A stretch of DNA of 64,000 bases. Origin: Hippophae tibetana. Its lineage: Eukaryota; Streptophyta; Magnoliopsida; Rosales; Elaeagnaceae. A program made the position numbers and the translations under genes. The stretch covers positions 79,219,840 to 79,283,839 of the forward strand of contig CM072812.1 in assembly GCA_037013495.1 (NCBI GenBank). Reading direction: 5' to 3'. Below are positions 47,701 to 59,459 of the stretch, one piece after another. The notes beneath the pieces were generated by a model. It had not been told where the DNA came from and searched no databases. It worked only from the letters and a program-made list of their open reading frames with translations. Each line of letters starts with the position of its first letter. Within the stretch, counting starts at the first letter, position 1.

Positions 47701-48595
47701 TTGGAGAAGCTAAGAAAATTCTTGGGATGGAAATCACAAGAGATAGAGTTGCAAACATAGTTTGTCTGACATAGACTCAATATTTGAAGAAAGTACTACA
47801 AAGTTTTGACATTGATTAGAAAACCAAACCAATAAGTACATCGTTTGCTCCTCATTTTTATCTGAGTGCATTGATATCACCTAGCACCGCCGATGAGAAG
47901 AAACAAATTGAATGTGTTCCATATGAAAATTTCGTTGGTGCCTTGATGTATGCAATGGTATGTACCATACCTTATATTTCGCATGCTATTAGTATAGTGA
48001 GTCACTACATGCACAATCCCAGTAAAGGACACTGGCAAGAAATGAAGTGGATTATACGGTACATCTATGGTACTATGGATATCGGTTTGAAGTTTGAGAG
48101 AGATAAGACTGAAGGCAAGCAACTAGTAGGATATGTGGATTTTGACTATGCTAGAGATCTAGATAAGTGTCAATCTACAACTGGTTATGTGTTGACAATG
48201 GAAAGAGGACCAATTTGTTGGATATCAAAATTGTAGTCAACTGTAGCTTTTTCTACTACAGAGGTAGAGTATATGGCTTTAACAGAATCATCCAAAGAAG
48301 CTATATGGCTTCTCGGGTTAACCAAGGATTTGGGTATTTTTTAGAAGAACGTGGAGGTTTTCTGCGACAATCAGAGTGCTATTTGTTTTACAAAGATCCA
48401 AGTACATCATGGTCGCACCAAGCACGTCGATTTTCGATTTCATTTTGTTTGGGAAATCATCGATGAAAGGAATGTTACTCTAGAAAGTTGGGACTGCATA
48501 TAACCCTACAAATATGCTTACAAAGGTGGTTACAAGGATCAAGTTTTAACACTATTTGAACTTGATCAACATATCTCGAGCTTATAGCACCTAGG
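44740..48595 (+). pseudogene. copia-3 gag-pol, heavily mutated
   Basis: Gag from ATG 44740 (FEVEKFDNINNFGMWQCEIL). The protease site is WILDSVCSYNMCP near 45580. Integrase is near 46080-46450 (FLTFIDDFSKYVWIY, then NGVVKQMNHT preceded by two TAG codons). RT is near 47100-47770 (DVKIAFLHGTLNEEI, KSLYGLKKSLR, DLGEAKKILGMEITRD). RNase H and C-terminus at 47871-48500 (TIPYISHAISIVSHYMHNP, DNQSAICF). More than ten stops, mostly TAG where Gln or Trp is expected, plus frameshifts. Confidence 0.85.
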
Positions 48596-48641
48596 GCGCA
48601 TTTGGAGGCAAAGCTATTAACTTTTTCACCAAGGTGGAGAT

Positions 48642-49028
48642 TATTGAATATTGGCTCTAAAATAACAAATTAGTGGCCTAATTTGTGGCATAATTTAGGG
48701 AGAGAGAGCCTTGCTTCATCTATAAATATGAATGAGTTCATGCATTGAAAATATAAGCAAAAATTAGAAAAAATCAAAGAGAACATAAGCAAACTCAAAG
48801 AAAGAAAATACTTAGTGAGTGTGAGAGTTTCCTGTGAGTTTGGGGAAACACCTAAGAGATATTATTAATGAAAAAATTTGTATTTGTATTCTGTATATTT
48901 TCTACTCAATTCAATAATATATGTTGCCTCTCATAGATCTAGGAAAATTTCCAAACCACGTAAATTCATCGTATTTCCTTTTACTAATTTAATATATTCA
49001 TATATCGCTATTTATTATTCTATACACA
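48642..49028 (+). repeat. copia-3 3' LTR
   Basis: Begins after caaggtggagat and has the TATA-like tctataaatatg at 48719-48730. Ends near tatacaca. The first bases are tattgaat instead of tgttgaat. Confidence 0.8.
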
Positions 49029-49465
49029 ACGTTATACATACCTTGTTAACCATAATCATTGCCATATTATTGCTTGTGAAATTGAGCATTTGAACCATAG
49101 GGATTGAAGGGATTGTGATTATTTAAGTTCATTTGATTAAACTGTATAGTGGAATTAACAACATTTTCCAATTCTTAGGATCATTTCCTACTGAACCAAC
49201 ATGTAATGCATTATTGCTTACACTTAAATTCACTAAGGATAGAGGTGAGATTTTGAAAGTTTTCCTCCCGTGCATTCATGGCTCGATAATAGTGCCTTAA
49301 CATCATCTAAGGTAACTGTTTTAGTTAACATTCTTTCAATGAGGGTAGAGAAATAATTATCACAATTTTCATCTAACCCACCTAAAATAGTAATTAGTTT
49401 TTGTTATTTTGTTACTCCATAGCCAGTAGCATCCAGTTCACCTATAAGAAATTTGATTTTCAACA
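49029..49465 (-). pseudogene. copia-A gag, middle part
   Basis: Minus strand reads LKIKFLIGELDATGYGVT next to the copia-2 insertion point, then KLITILGGLDENCDNYFSTL and TKTVTLDDVKALLSSHEC in adjoining frames. These are typical of copia Gag (UBN2). The frame at 49465 continues directly into 57303 once copia-2 and one duplicated tatat are ignored. Confidence 0.75.
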
Positions 49466-49470
49466 TATAT

Positions 49471-50356
49471 TGTTGAAACAATATTGCTGATAACTTGAAA
49501 TGAACTGCTTGGGTTGAGTCACGGACTAGGTTTCTTTCTTTAAGATGTTTCGTGACTCTACCCAAATTTGTACAACAAACACAACCTTGTCATCCCCAGG
49601 ATAAAATAGCCCAGAATCTTTGTTTTTCTGTCTCGGAACTTCACTACACTAATAAAGACCGGAATGCTACACCTATAAAATTTTGTTCCTCATAAAACTC
49701 AAAAATAATTTAGGAACTTCTTTTTCTTTTTGAGAGAATTTTTTTCTTAGTAAGATGTGTTTGTAGATTGTTATGTAGAAACTAAGAGCTGGGGCCCTCT
49801 ACTTATAGGTTTCAAAAAATGTGTGACCATTATGATAATAATGGCCATGTCTAGGTGGAGAGCATAAAAACCATTTTTCTGAGTAAAGAAAAGTAACGAC
49901 CATTTAACGGATATTTCTAAGTAAAGAAAAATAACGGTCATATTCTGAGTAAAAGAAAATAACGGCCATATTCTGAGTAAAAGAAAAAATGGGTATTTTT
50001 TTGAGTAAAAAGGTAACAACCATTTTTCTGAGTGGAAAATTATTTTAATAAAAAAAATTCCAAAAAATAAAATGCCACCTCACCTCACACGCACTCGCTC
50101 TCGGACTTGGACTCAGCTCGACACAACATAATCGGGCGGTTAGACAGATGGCAGTAGTGGCGTGCACGCACGCGCGTGTGGTATTACATTTGCCTAGGTC
50201 CTCTCCCCTTCCACAAAAGTGGGTGCCTCTTGGGGCCCAAACCCAATATCCAACTCTAATATATTTATACATCTTCTAAGTGATGTAAAATAATAATGTG
50301 GGAAAAGGCAAAAAATTGGCTTCACTAGTTTTTATAAACATTCACTTTTTTCAACA
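49471..50356 (-). repeat. copia-2 3' LTR
   Basis: Carries a 28-bp tandem motif at 49931-49986 (ataacggtcatattctgagt then aaaagaaa, repeated with one change), part of the AACGG-box array seen in copia-1. Followed on the internal side by plus-strand atcctctacttgaa, the complement of the purine tract. Confidence 0.9.
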
Positions 50357-50678
50357 ATCCTCTACTTGAATATTATATAAAAAATAGTTTTTATCGAGAA
50401 ACCGATCAATTAAAAGTATAAGATTGTGCATAAGCAAAAGGTGTCTATCGACTTCAACCTTTGCATAGTATTGATGCTTTAGAATATACTAGAGTAACTC
50501 ATAGTTTTGAACTCTATCTCTAACAACATTACACACACAACCTTTCCAAGGTATATAGTTTGAAAATATCATGATTTATGGCCATGCACGTGTATCCCAG
50601 TATAGTGAACGCTCTAGTAAATTTTTCCCAAAAAAATTTCATAGAAAGCAGCCACACTTCCACATTCACATAGGTGAG

Positions 50679-52478
50679 TGTTGTCTCTTTTAGGAGAACA
50701 TAAAATTGTGCAAGTATACACGCTCACAAGTAATAATATGATAAGTAAAATATCGTTCCTATGGAGATTTGTTACTAATGTTCGTTAATTACTAAAATTA
50801 TTTCAACCTGATTTTATCCAAACAGTCGATAATTTGATGCAGTTTGACTAACTAATTTTTATAACCGTTTTTAAGAAAATTCTAGGATTGTAGTTTCACC
50901 AAATTAATCCAATTGAATCATTTTATTTTCTCTTGATTTATGTTCTCATATTTTAAGTTATTAACCAAGAACTCCTAATTTATCCATATATCTCTTCCGA
51001 GCTCCATACAGACACATCTCGCTAAAATAATTCACTCTATTCCTATGAGAATTCAATTCAACCAGATTTATTAACTTCTAAGTTCTCAAATACTTACACA
51101 TACAATAAAAGTATATTCCTATCCCTTATATATATATGTGTTATTTTATCACGAGCAACACACAAAAATGTCTTTTCCAAGTTTATTTAAGTGTCACAAA
51201 TCAATTAATTAATCTTCCAATAATTACAATTATTAAGCATTGATAAAATAAACAACTTAAAATCGTTCCATAAATCATTCAAAAATAATTAATTCAAGTT
51301 TCATAATTTAAGCTACTCTGCAACCCTAGAATAAATAAATTAGTTCATAGCAGAAATTAAAATTACAATACAACAATAATCAGACATTTCAGAGAAATAA
51401 AATTTAAAAGAAAAAGATTAGGAGAAACTCTTTCACGATTCCTCAATGAAAAATAAATTTCTTCCATTTTCTTCTTCTTAGCTGTCTTCTTTCTCTCTAT
51501 TTTCTAAGAAAATAACAACATCAAAATGTTAAAGAAATGTTTCTGCGTGTTGTAGAAAACACGCAGAGAAAAATTGAAGTGAACTAAAAAAATAAAAAAT
51601 AAAAACTCTCCAACGTCTTTCCTCGCGTCTCCAAATATACTACCCCTAGACAATTATTTTTTATAAAAATGAAATATTGGGGGACATAAATACATGGAGA
51701 ATAATAAAAGACAAACACGCGTAAGAATAATTATTCAGTTGGAAGAGTGCGCCATTTCCGGTGTTTTGATTTCACAAAATGTATGCCACATGTCATCATA
51801 TGATTGGTTAGAAGATTAAGGAAACACGTGGCAGCTTCGTATTCGGTGGAACGCGAGGGCGCACGCTAATTCGATGAACCGCGTTGCACGAGATATAAGC
51901 ACGACGCTCGGTGTGTGACAGCTTGATTCCACTCACGTGTGAATCTGTACCATTCAAAGTTGATCCAACAGTGAGCGATGAGATACGCCTCGGAAGAATA
52001 TTCTATGCAGCTGACACATGGGTCCCACTCTGTGCACCGTGAAGCGTGTATCTAGAAAAACCAGATCCAATCTCTATTATCGCATCTGGATTCCACGTGC
52101 CTGATCCTGATCGCTGATTGGATGATCGAACGACGGGTGTTGTGCATTGTTAATGGTGCGAGTGGCATCCTTCTCCTGTGCAGAAAAATCAACTTTCCTT
52201 AATTGCATTTTGACCCTCAAATTTAATTCAAAATAACTTCTATTCTTTTGATATTTGCAATTTCACCCACTTTTAATTCAAATTATATTTTTAGTTTTTA
52301 TTAATTGTAATTAAGTCCTTTTTTTATTCAAATTTATTAATTTTCTTAAAAATATATTTATTAAAAAACTAATAGTAAATATTAATTTAATTAATTAAAA
52401 ATTAACTAAAAATGTCAAGAACATAGAAATTATAATTAATAAAATAGAAAAAAATAACTGTATAAAATACAATTAGCA
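50679..52478 (+). mobile_element. solo LTR 4 (1800 bp) nested in copia-2
   Basis: Starts tgttgtctcttttaggagaa and ends acaattagca, flanked by exact gtgag (50674-50678, 52479-52483). In copia-1 the same place reads uninterrupted (tctatcaagagtactcctgt and aggtgag on the other strand), so the insertion is proven by comparison. Same family as solo LTR 3. Confidence 0.95.
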
Positions 52479-52724
52479 GTGAGTCTATGAAGAGCACTCT
52501 TGTAGCTATGTACTCCACTCCACATAGAGTATAGAACTCATTAAGAGTTTAATAATTAACTCATCCTTTTCTATCGCTTCAGAACTTCATGCTTCTAACA
52601 ATATAGAATAGGATTTCAAAATAACATGATTCATCTCATATCACTTCATAACTTGTTGTTACCCTTTGAACTTATTTTTTGAGATCTCCCGTCTATAATT
52701 TGGGTTACCATCATAAGTGACTCT

Positions 52725-55700
52725 TCATTCTAAGGGAATTAGTCTAATTCCTTTTGAGGTTTTGAAAACCTTCTCTCTTGGTAATCCTTTCGTCCAAGGA
52801 TTTGCCAAATTTTCATCAGAATGTACATGATCCGCTCTTACAGCTCCTGTAGAGAGAAATTATCTAACAGTACTATGCTTACAACATATGTATTGTCTCT
52901 TGCCATTGTAGTAACGGTTTTGAATCTTTACAATAGCTGCGGTACTATCATAGTGGATCAAGACAACTGGTATCGGTCTTTCTCATAAAGGGATTTCAAC
53001 TAACAAACTTTTTAACCAGTTTGCTTCTTCACTAGTAGTGGCTAGTGCTATCATTTCAGACTCCATTGTAGATTGAGTCAATATTGTCTATTTCTTAGAC
53101 TTCCAAAAAATAGCTCTACCAGCTATTTTAAATATATAGCCGCTAGTTGCTTTGGAGTCTTATGATAAAGTGTTCCAATCAGCATCAATGTATCCTTCTA
53201 GAACAGCAGGAAAATTTTATAATGTAATCCAAGGTACATAGTTCTCTTAAGTTATCTCATAACTCTTTCAATAGCATTCCAATGCTTTACACTAGGTCTA
53301 CTGGTAAACCTACATAGTAGTCCCACAACATAAGCTATGTCTGGTCTAGTGTAATCAATAGCATAATGTAAGCTACCCATGATGCTCGCATACTCAATTT
53401 GTCTAACACTGTCTCCAGTGTTCTTGAAAAACTTTACACTAGGATCATAAGAAGTACATGCAGGTTTACAGTTAAAGTAATTATATTTCTTTAAGATCTT
53501 CTCAATGTAATGAGATTGATCTAGAGAAATTCCCTTTTCAGACCTAGTAATCTTTATACCATGGATTACACTCGCTTCTCCGAGATATTTCTTATCAAAG
53601 TTAGCACTTAACAAAGTTTTCACATTATTCACAACATGAATATTTGATCCAAAAATAAGCATGTCATCCACATATAAACATATAATAGTGCAAATGTTAT
53701 CTTCTAATTTATAATAAATGCATTTGTCACTTTCATTTATTTTGAATCCATGTGAGATAACTAGATTATCAAATTTTTTATGTCATTGCTTAGGTGCTTG
53801 TTTTATACCATAAAGGGATTTATCTAGTTTACAAAATTTATTTTCTTGACCCAGGACAACAAAACCTTCAAGTTGGTCCATATAAATTTCTTCTTCTAAG
53901 TCGCCCTTTAAGAAAGAAGTTTTAACATCTATTTGGTGCACTACTAAATCATGGATAATAGCAAGAGATAAAAGTACATGTATGGAAGTTATTCGTGTGA
54001 CCGGTGAAAAGGTATAAAATAAATCTACATTTTCCCTTTGCCTATACCCTTTAACTACAAGACGATCTTTGTACTTTTCAATAGTACCATTGGGTTTTAA
54101 TTTCTTCTTTAGTATCCATTTACATCCAATGGTTTTGCAACCAGGAGGTAAGTCAACTAAATGTCAAGTCTTATTATACTCAAGAGAGTTCATTTCATCA
54201 TTTATGGCTTCTTCACATAAGTTAGCATCTAAAGAAGATAATGTTTCTTTAAGAGTTTGGGGATCTTCCTCTAAGGTATAAGCATAAAAATCAGACCCAA
54301 AATCATTAAGGGTTTGAGCCCATTTACTTCTCCTAATTTTAGTGTTTAATTCCTTATTTTGTTCACTAGTTATAGTTATGGGTAAACTACTAGAAGACAA
54401 GCCCCCACTATTTTTTCAATTTAAAGGGAAACTTATGTACATAGAAGTCAGCATCATTCGATTCTATAAATACATGATCATTTAAGTCTTAGAATTTATA
54501 AGCTTTACTATTCACAATGTATTCTATAAATACACATTCATATGCTCCACTAGCAAGTTTATTTCTTTTAGTATCAAGGATCCTAACATAGGCTAAACAA
54601 CCCTAAGTTTCAAAATAAGTTAAATTAGGTTTCTTATTTTTCAAAATTTCATATGGTGAAATTTTACTTGTAGATTTAGGCACTCTATTTAGCACATAGC
54701 AAACAGTTAATAAAATTTCTCCCCACCAATGGGAAGCAACACCAGAGTTTAATAAAATTGCAACAACCGATTCAGTAAAAGTTCTATTTTATCTTTCAAC
54801 TTTGCCATTTATCTCAAGAGAATAAGGTGCAGTTTTTTCATGAATGATTCCATGAGTTTTATAAAATGAAAATATTGGAATCATATCCAGTGTCTCTATC
54901 ACTTCGAAACCTTTTTATTTTCCTGTTAAGTTGATTTTCAATCTCAATCATAAATATTTTAAACATGTCAAACACTCCACTTTTATTTTTCATTAGATAT
55001 ACATAAGTGTAATCTGAACAGTCATCTATAAAATTTATAAAATAGCATTTTCCATTTCTTGTTAAATTTTCATCAAGTTCACATGTGTTAGAATGTATTA
55101 AATCTAAAGGTTTAGATTCTCTAACTATTGATTTATGTGAAGTTTTGGTTATTTTAGTTTGACTACAAAAATTACATTTTTTCAAAATCATTCAAAGATA
55201 GTTTAGGAATTAGTTCTAAGGTACTCATGTTTTTGATTATACGTTTATTAACATGACAAAGTTTAGCATGCCAAATATTAAAAGAACTCAACATATAAGC
55301 AAAAGAAGAAGCTTTATTAATTTCAACGTTTAATGTAAACATGCCATAAGTGGAGTATCTTTTCCCGAAAAATATATTATTTTTAGTTATAGTATATAAA
55401 TCACCCCTATAGTTTGAGTAAGCTCAGCTTTGTTAAGAAGATAGCCTGAAACTAAGTTCTTTCTCATCTTTAGAGTATGTAGGATATCCTTCAAGATGAC
55501 AGTCTTTCCAGAGGTAAACTTTAATACCACCTCACCAATACCAACAACTTTAGTGGAGTAGGAGTTGCCCAATAGCACTTTCTTATCCTCAAACTCAGAA
55601 TAGGACTTGAACATGTCTCAATCATAGCAAACATGGTGAGAAGCACCAATGTCCACCTATCACCCCTCGGATCCACCAACAAAATTGACTTCAGATATCA

Positions 55701-56594
55701 TAGCAATAAGTTGATCTTCGGTAAGGTTCGCTTGTGAGGCAGGACGATTCCTATTCTGACAGTTCCTAGCCAAGTGGCCAAGTCTATTACAACTATAACA
55801 CATGAATATGTTATTCCTTAAAGGGGGTTGAGGTCCATTCTGGGAAGGATAGTTTTTGTTTCTATTTTGGTGGTTGTGATTTTGGTTATTATTGTGATTC
55901 TGAGTTTTCATATTTCTACCTTTAGGTTTCAGAATTGTAGAGAATGGTTTCTTATTGGTATTGTTGTTTGAGACAATGAGTACTTCATCTCTTTGGTCTT
56001 GTTTTTGGGCTTCTTCTTCTATTCTTAAACGGGTTATAAGACTTTCTAAGAAAAATTTCTTAGTTTTATGTCTAAGTTTATTCTTAAAATCTTTCCAAGT
56101 ATGGGCAATTTATCTATAATAATAGCTACTTGAAATTGTTCATTTAAAGTCATACATTTAGAAGTTATTTTGTGTGCTATCTTCTACAGTTCGTGTGATT
56201 GAGCTTCCACATATTTGTCATCAATCATTTGATACTTCATGTATCTACTAACAACATACTTCTTAGTTCCAGATTCCTCAATGTCATATTCTTTTGAAGT
56301 GCTTCCCAAATTTGTTTAGCAGACTTATCAAAGTTATAATAATCATACAAGTCATCAACTAATCCATTAAGAATAAATTTTTTGCATAGAAAATCATTTT
56401 CCATCTAGGTGTCTAAATCCTTAGTTGTAGCTTCAATAGGAGGATTAGACAGCGTTGGTTTTTCAGTAGTAAGAACAAAAACGACCATTTTCATAGTTAA
56501 GAAAAATAATTTTTTTTTGTCTCCATCTTTTAAAGTGTAGTCCCTCAAAATGGAATGGTTTGTTAAGATCAACAGTTATCATTTCAGTAGACAT
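52725..56594 (-). pseudogene. copia-2 gag-pol, inactivated
   Basis: Starts at ATG 56594. Zinc knuckle CYSCNRLGHLARNC (near 55760-55805) is intact here, unlike copia-1. Integrase at 54859-55191 (HKSIVRESKPLDLIHSN, then FINFIDDCSDYTYVYLM). RT at 53200-54150, with the YVDDM block near 53670 and DLIKITRSEKGI-like RT sequence below it (the segment at 53252-53671 contains KGISLDQSHYIEKILKKYN). Ends at TGA 52727-52725. Stops include TAG at 56407-56405 and TGA at 53785-53783, both also found in copia-1. Confidence 0.85.
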
Positions 56595-56644
56595 GACAGA
56601 TAGAAATTCGTCTTCAAATTCTTGAAACAAATATGTGAAAACAG

Positions 56645-57297
56645 TGTTGGAACAATATTACCGATAACCTGAAATGAACTGCTTGGATTGAGTTGCGGAG
56701 TAGGTCGCTCTCTTTAAGACATTTCGTAGCTCTACCCAAATTTGTACAAGCAAACATAGCTTCGTCGTTCCCAGGATAAAACAATCTATAATCTTTGTTT
56801 TTTTGTCTTGAAACTTCACTGCACTGATGAAGATCGAAATGCTACACTTCTAAATTTTTGTTGCTCGAAAAACTCAAAAGTAATTTAGGAACTTCTTCCT
56901 TTTCTTTCTGAGAATTTTTTTTTTCTTAGTAAGATGTGTTTGCAAATTATGTGTAGAAACTGAGAGCTGAGGCCCTCTATTTATAGGTCTTAGAAAATGT
57001 GTGGTCATTATGATAATAACGGTCATGTTTGGATGGAGAGCATAACAACCATTTTTCTGAGTAAAGAAGAGTGACATGCAGCACAGTCGGTCGATGATAA
57101 TGGCACGCACACGCGCGTGTGTAGTATCGCATTTGACTAAGTCCTCTCCCCTTCCAAAAAAGGGGTGCCCCTTAAGGTCCAAACCCAATATCCAACTCTA
57201 ATCTATTTATACATCTTTTAAGTGATGTAAAATAACAATGTGAGATAAGACAAAAAATTGGATTTACTAGTTTTTATAAACATTCGCTTTTTCAACA
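56645..57297 (-). repeat. copia-2 5' LTR, shortened
   Basis: About 230 bp shorter than the 3' LTR, with most of the AACGG-box array gone. The next internal bases on the minus strand are ctgttttcacatattt, again without a tRNA-Met type primer-binding site. Confidence 0.9.
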
Positions 57298-57302
57298 TAT
57301 AT

Positions 57303-57676
57303 TGTGTCAAAGCTTGATGTCTGTTTTAATAGATCATCAAACATTTAGGACATTAACCAGCATCCCATCATCTCATCGTGTCGCTTGCAAGCTTTGTATG
57401 TTGAGTTTTTCTCTCCATTATTGAGCATTTTTTTTCGTGGGTCTTCAAGCCCAAATCCTTCCAACTTGAGGCTCCTAAGTATATTTAGTATTTCCAGACT
57501 ATATATTTTCTATTTTCTAATTTAATGTAAAAGAGAATGTTATGTGAGGTTTTGATCTCTCCATTAACATGATTTGAGATTTCAACCAATGGTTTTAAGT
57601 TATTCTTTTAAATTTTTGGTGTTGTGATATTTAAATCATCCATTGCAAAAATGAATTCAAGTTGACACAACTTATA
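57303..57676 (-). pseudogene. copia-A gag, N-terminal part
   Basis: Minus strand begins MDDLNITTPKI near 57650 and includes SWKDLGLKTHEK and RHQALTQYM at the copia-2 border. Broken by stops. Confidence 0.6.
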
Positions 57677-58061
57677 GCTTTGATAGCATGAGAATAAAAC
57701 TAAGAAGCAATAACAAGAAGAAGATGAAACCAAGCTAAATATTAATGAAGTTAACATCATTTATTGAAAAAGAGATAAAATCAATTACATCACGCACACT
57801 CTACACAGCCCTTTATCTAGTATATATTACGAATTACATTAATTGCTTACCAATCAAGTAAAATTCAATGAAAGGAATCAATAATAACAAACTCACGTGC
57901 AGTACTAGCTACTGCATAACAAACTCTGATGTGTACTTGAGGTTGGGTTGTGTGCATTTGGTACAGCATTCTGTATGGTGTACTCATCGTGTAATGCATT
58001 GATAGCTCCCTTATCTTTTTCACTCTCTTCTATGATGAGTTATTGATATATATCCATTATT
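57677..58061 (-). repeat. copia-A 5' LTR and primer-binding site
   Basis: Minus-strand tgctatcaaagc (57688-57677) matches the tRNA-Met primer-binding site with two differences. The LTR lies at 57689-58061 and ends ttattctca. It aligns with 36442-36587 plus 38902-39028. Confidence 0.75.
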
Positions 58062-59270
58062 TATATATAATAAAAAAATAACATATTTAGTAATTAAATA
58101 AATAATTTAAATAAAATATAAATATATTTTGTATATTAAAAAGGTTGAAATAATTTTCTTAGACTTTATACTGCTTACACAAAATAACTGTACAATTTGT
58201 GTTCTACTTGCATAATAATTATTGTCCAGTAATATTTTTAATTGAAAATTTATCTGTCCTAAAATTTATTATGTAAACCTTACATAATTATATACATTTT
58301 TTGTATATTTTACATCATAATCCTAAAACATAAAATTATTTATGTTGAGTGATATATATTAAAAGTATTTATTTCAAATTTTATTTATAATTTGACGTGA
58401 TAATTTAATTTTTTTTCATGTAAATCAATATAAATTTAATGTATGTATCTTACAAAATTATATCAAATTTATGTGCAGTTTACATAATAACATTTACGTA
58501 AAACTCATAGATATATGTACAATTTTTATACAACTTACAAAATAACTTAAAATATCAAAATATATGTACAATTTTTATACAACTTATAAAATAACCTAAA
58601 ATATCAAAATATTTATAATGAGTAATATTTTAATTTGAGAATTCTATATTGCATTCACTTTGTAAAATGTACAAAATATATATAATAATTTTTAAATTGT
58701 ACATAAATTTCATACATACGTGTGTAACATAAACAATACATAATTTATTCAAAATTATATACATCTTATAGAAACAAAAAATATATTAAGTTGTAAAGAA
58801 AATTTATAGATATTTATCTAAAATAAATAGTATAGAATTTGAGCAAATTTTTGTACATCCTACGCAATTATTTTTACAATATGTAGCAAATTTTGTACAA
58901 TGTATAGAATTAATTTTTACAATGTGTAGCAAATTATTTTTATTCTTAATATCCTATCACAAAGAACATAAAAGAAAAATGATTAACCGGAAGATAAAAT
59001 TTCGCCTAAATTGAAATTGAATCTTCCTAAGAATAGTAAACAAAATCAACATCAAAAACTCAAACCAATGAAATAGATGTGTCAAAAATTAATTTATTGA
59101 AACTAAACAGATAATGAAGTAGGAATATGAACATTTGGAAATCAATATAAGTACCGCAAAGAAATCATTTTTTTTTTGGTAAATTTCCAAAGAAATCACC
59201 TTGAGGTGAGCAAAATATCTGATTAATCTCATCAAATATGAAAAAATTGAGTGGTTTCTATCCGAAGTCA
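58062..59270. other. AT-rich stretch with a 49-bp tandem duplication
   Basis: No gene seen. Very AT-rich with many tgtac/gtaca and ttacataa words. 58512-58560 and 58561-58609 are a 49-bp direct duplication (tatatgtacaatttttatac start) with two differences. Confidence 0.7.
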
Positions 59271-59459
59271 AATCAGATTAAAATTAGATTTTATCAATCT
59301 GCTTATTCGGATTTGGATTTGGATTAAAAATATCCAAATCCGTATAATCCAATCTGATCCGATATATTTAATATATTATTTAAATATATATATATATATA
59401 TAATATAATAATTAACAATATATTATAATTAAACATAATATAAAACCTAAATTTCATAC

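Larger units (their letters stand above)
43902..49028 (+). mobile_element. copia-3: Tnt1-like copia element, plus strand
   Basis: Inserted in copia-A gag, in the opposite orientation. 5' LTR 43902-44213 starts tgttgaatattgactct. The primer-binding site attggtatcaaat begins at 44218. The purine tract caaggtggagat ends at 48641. 3' LTR 48642 to about 49028 starts tattgaatattggctct. Shared LTR blocks: acaaattagtgg, gggaaacacctaagagata and accacgtaaattca. Exact 3' end and duplication are unclear. Confidence 0.85.
49471..57297 (-). mobile_element. copia-2: relative of copia-1, minus strand, with nested solo LTR
   Basis: LTRs 56645-57297 (5', 653 bp) and 49471-50356 (3', 886 bp), tgttgaaaaa to caaca. 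TSD tatat at 49466-49470 and 57298-57302. It splits the copia-A gag frame, whose sides rejoin cleanly. Internal sequence matches copia-1 throughout. Interrupted at 50679-52478 by solo LTR 4. The 5' LTR lacks much of the U3 and GC-rich part. Confidence 0.95.
36442..58061 (-). mobile_element. copia-A: host Ty1/copia element, broken by later insertions
   Basis: Minus orientation. 5' LTR 57689-58061; gag split over 57303-57676, 49029-49465 and up to 43901; then protease, integrase, RT and RNase H down to 39044. The polypurine tract is gagtttgaggggg (39041-39029) and the 3' LTR is truncated (36442-36587 plus 38902-39028). The two LTRs align from gccctttatctagt-like to atatccattatt. Frames on the two sides of the inserts can be joined, which supports a single original element. 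Inserted later: the gag-only element, a probable LTR-like insert, copia-3 and copia-2. Confidence 0.8.
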
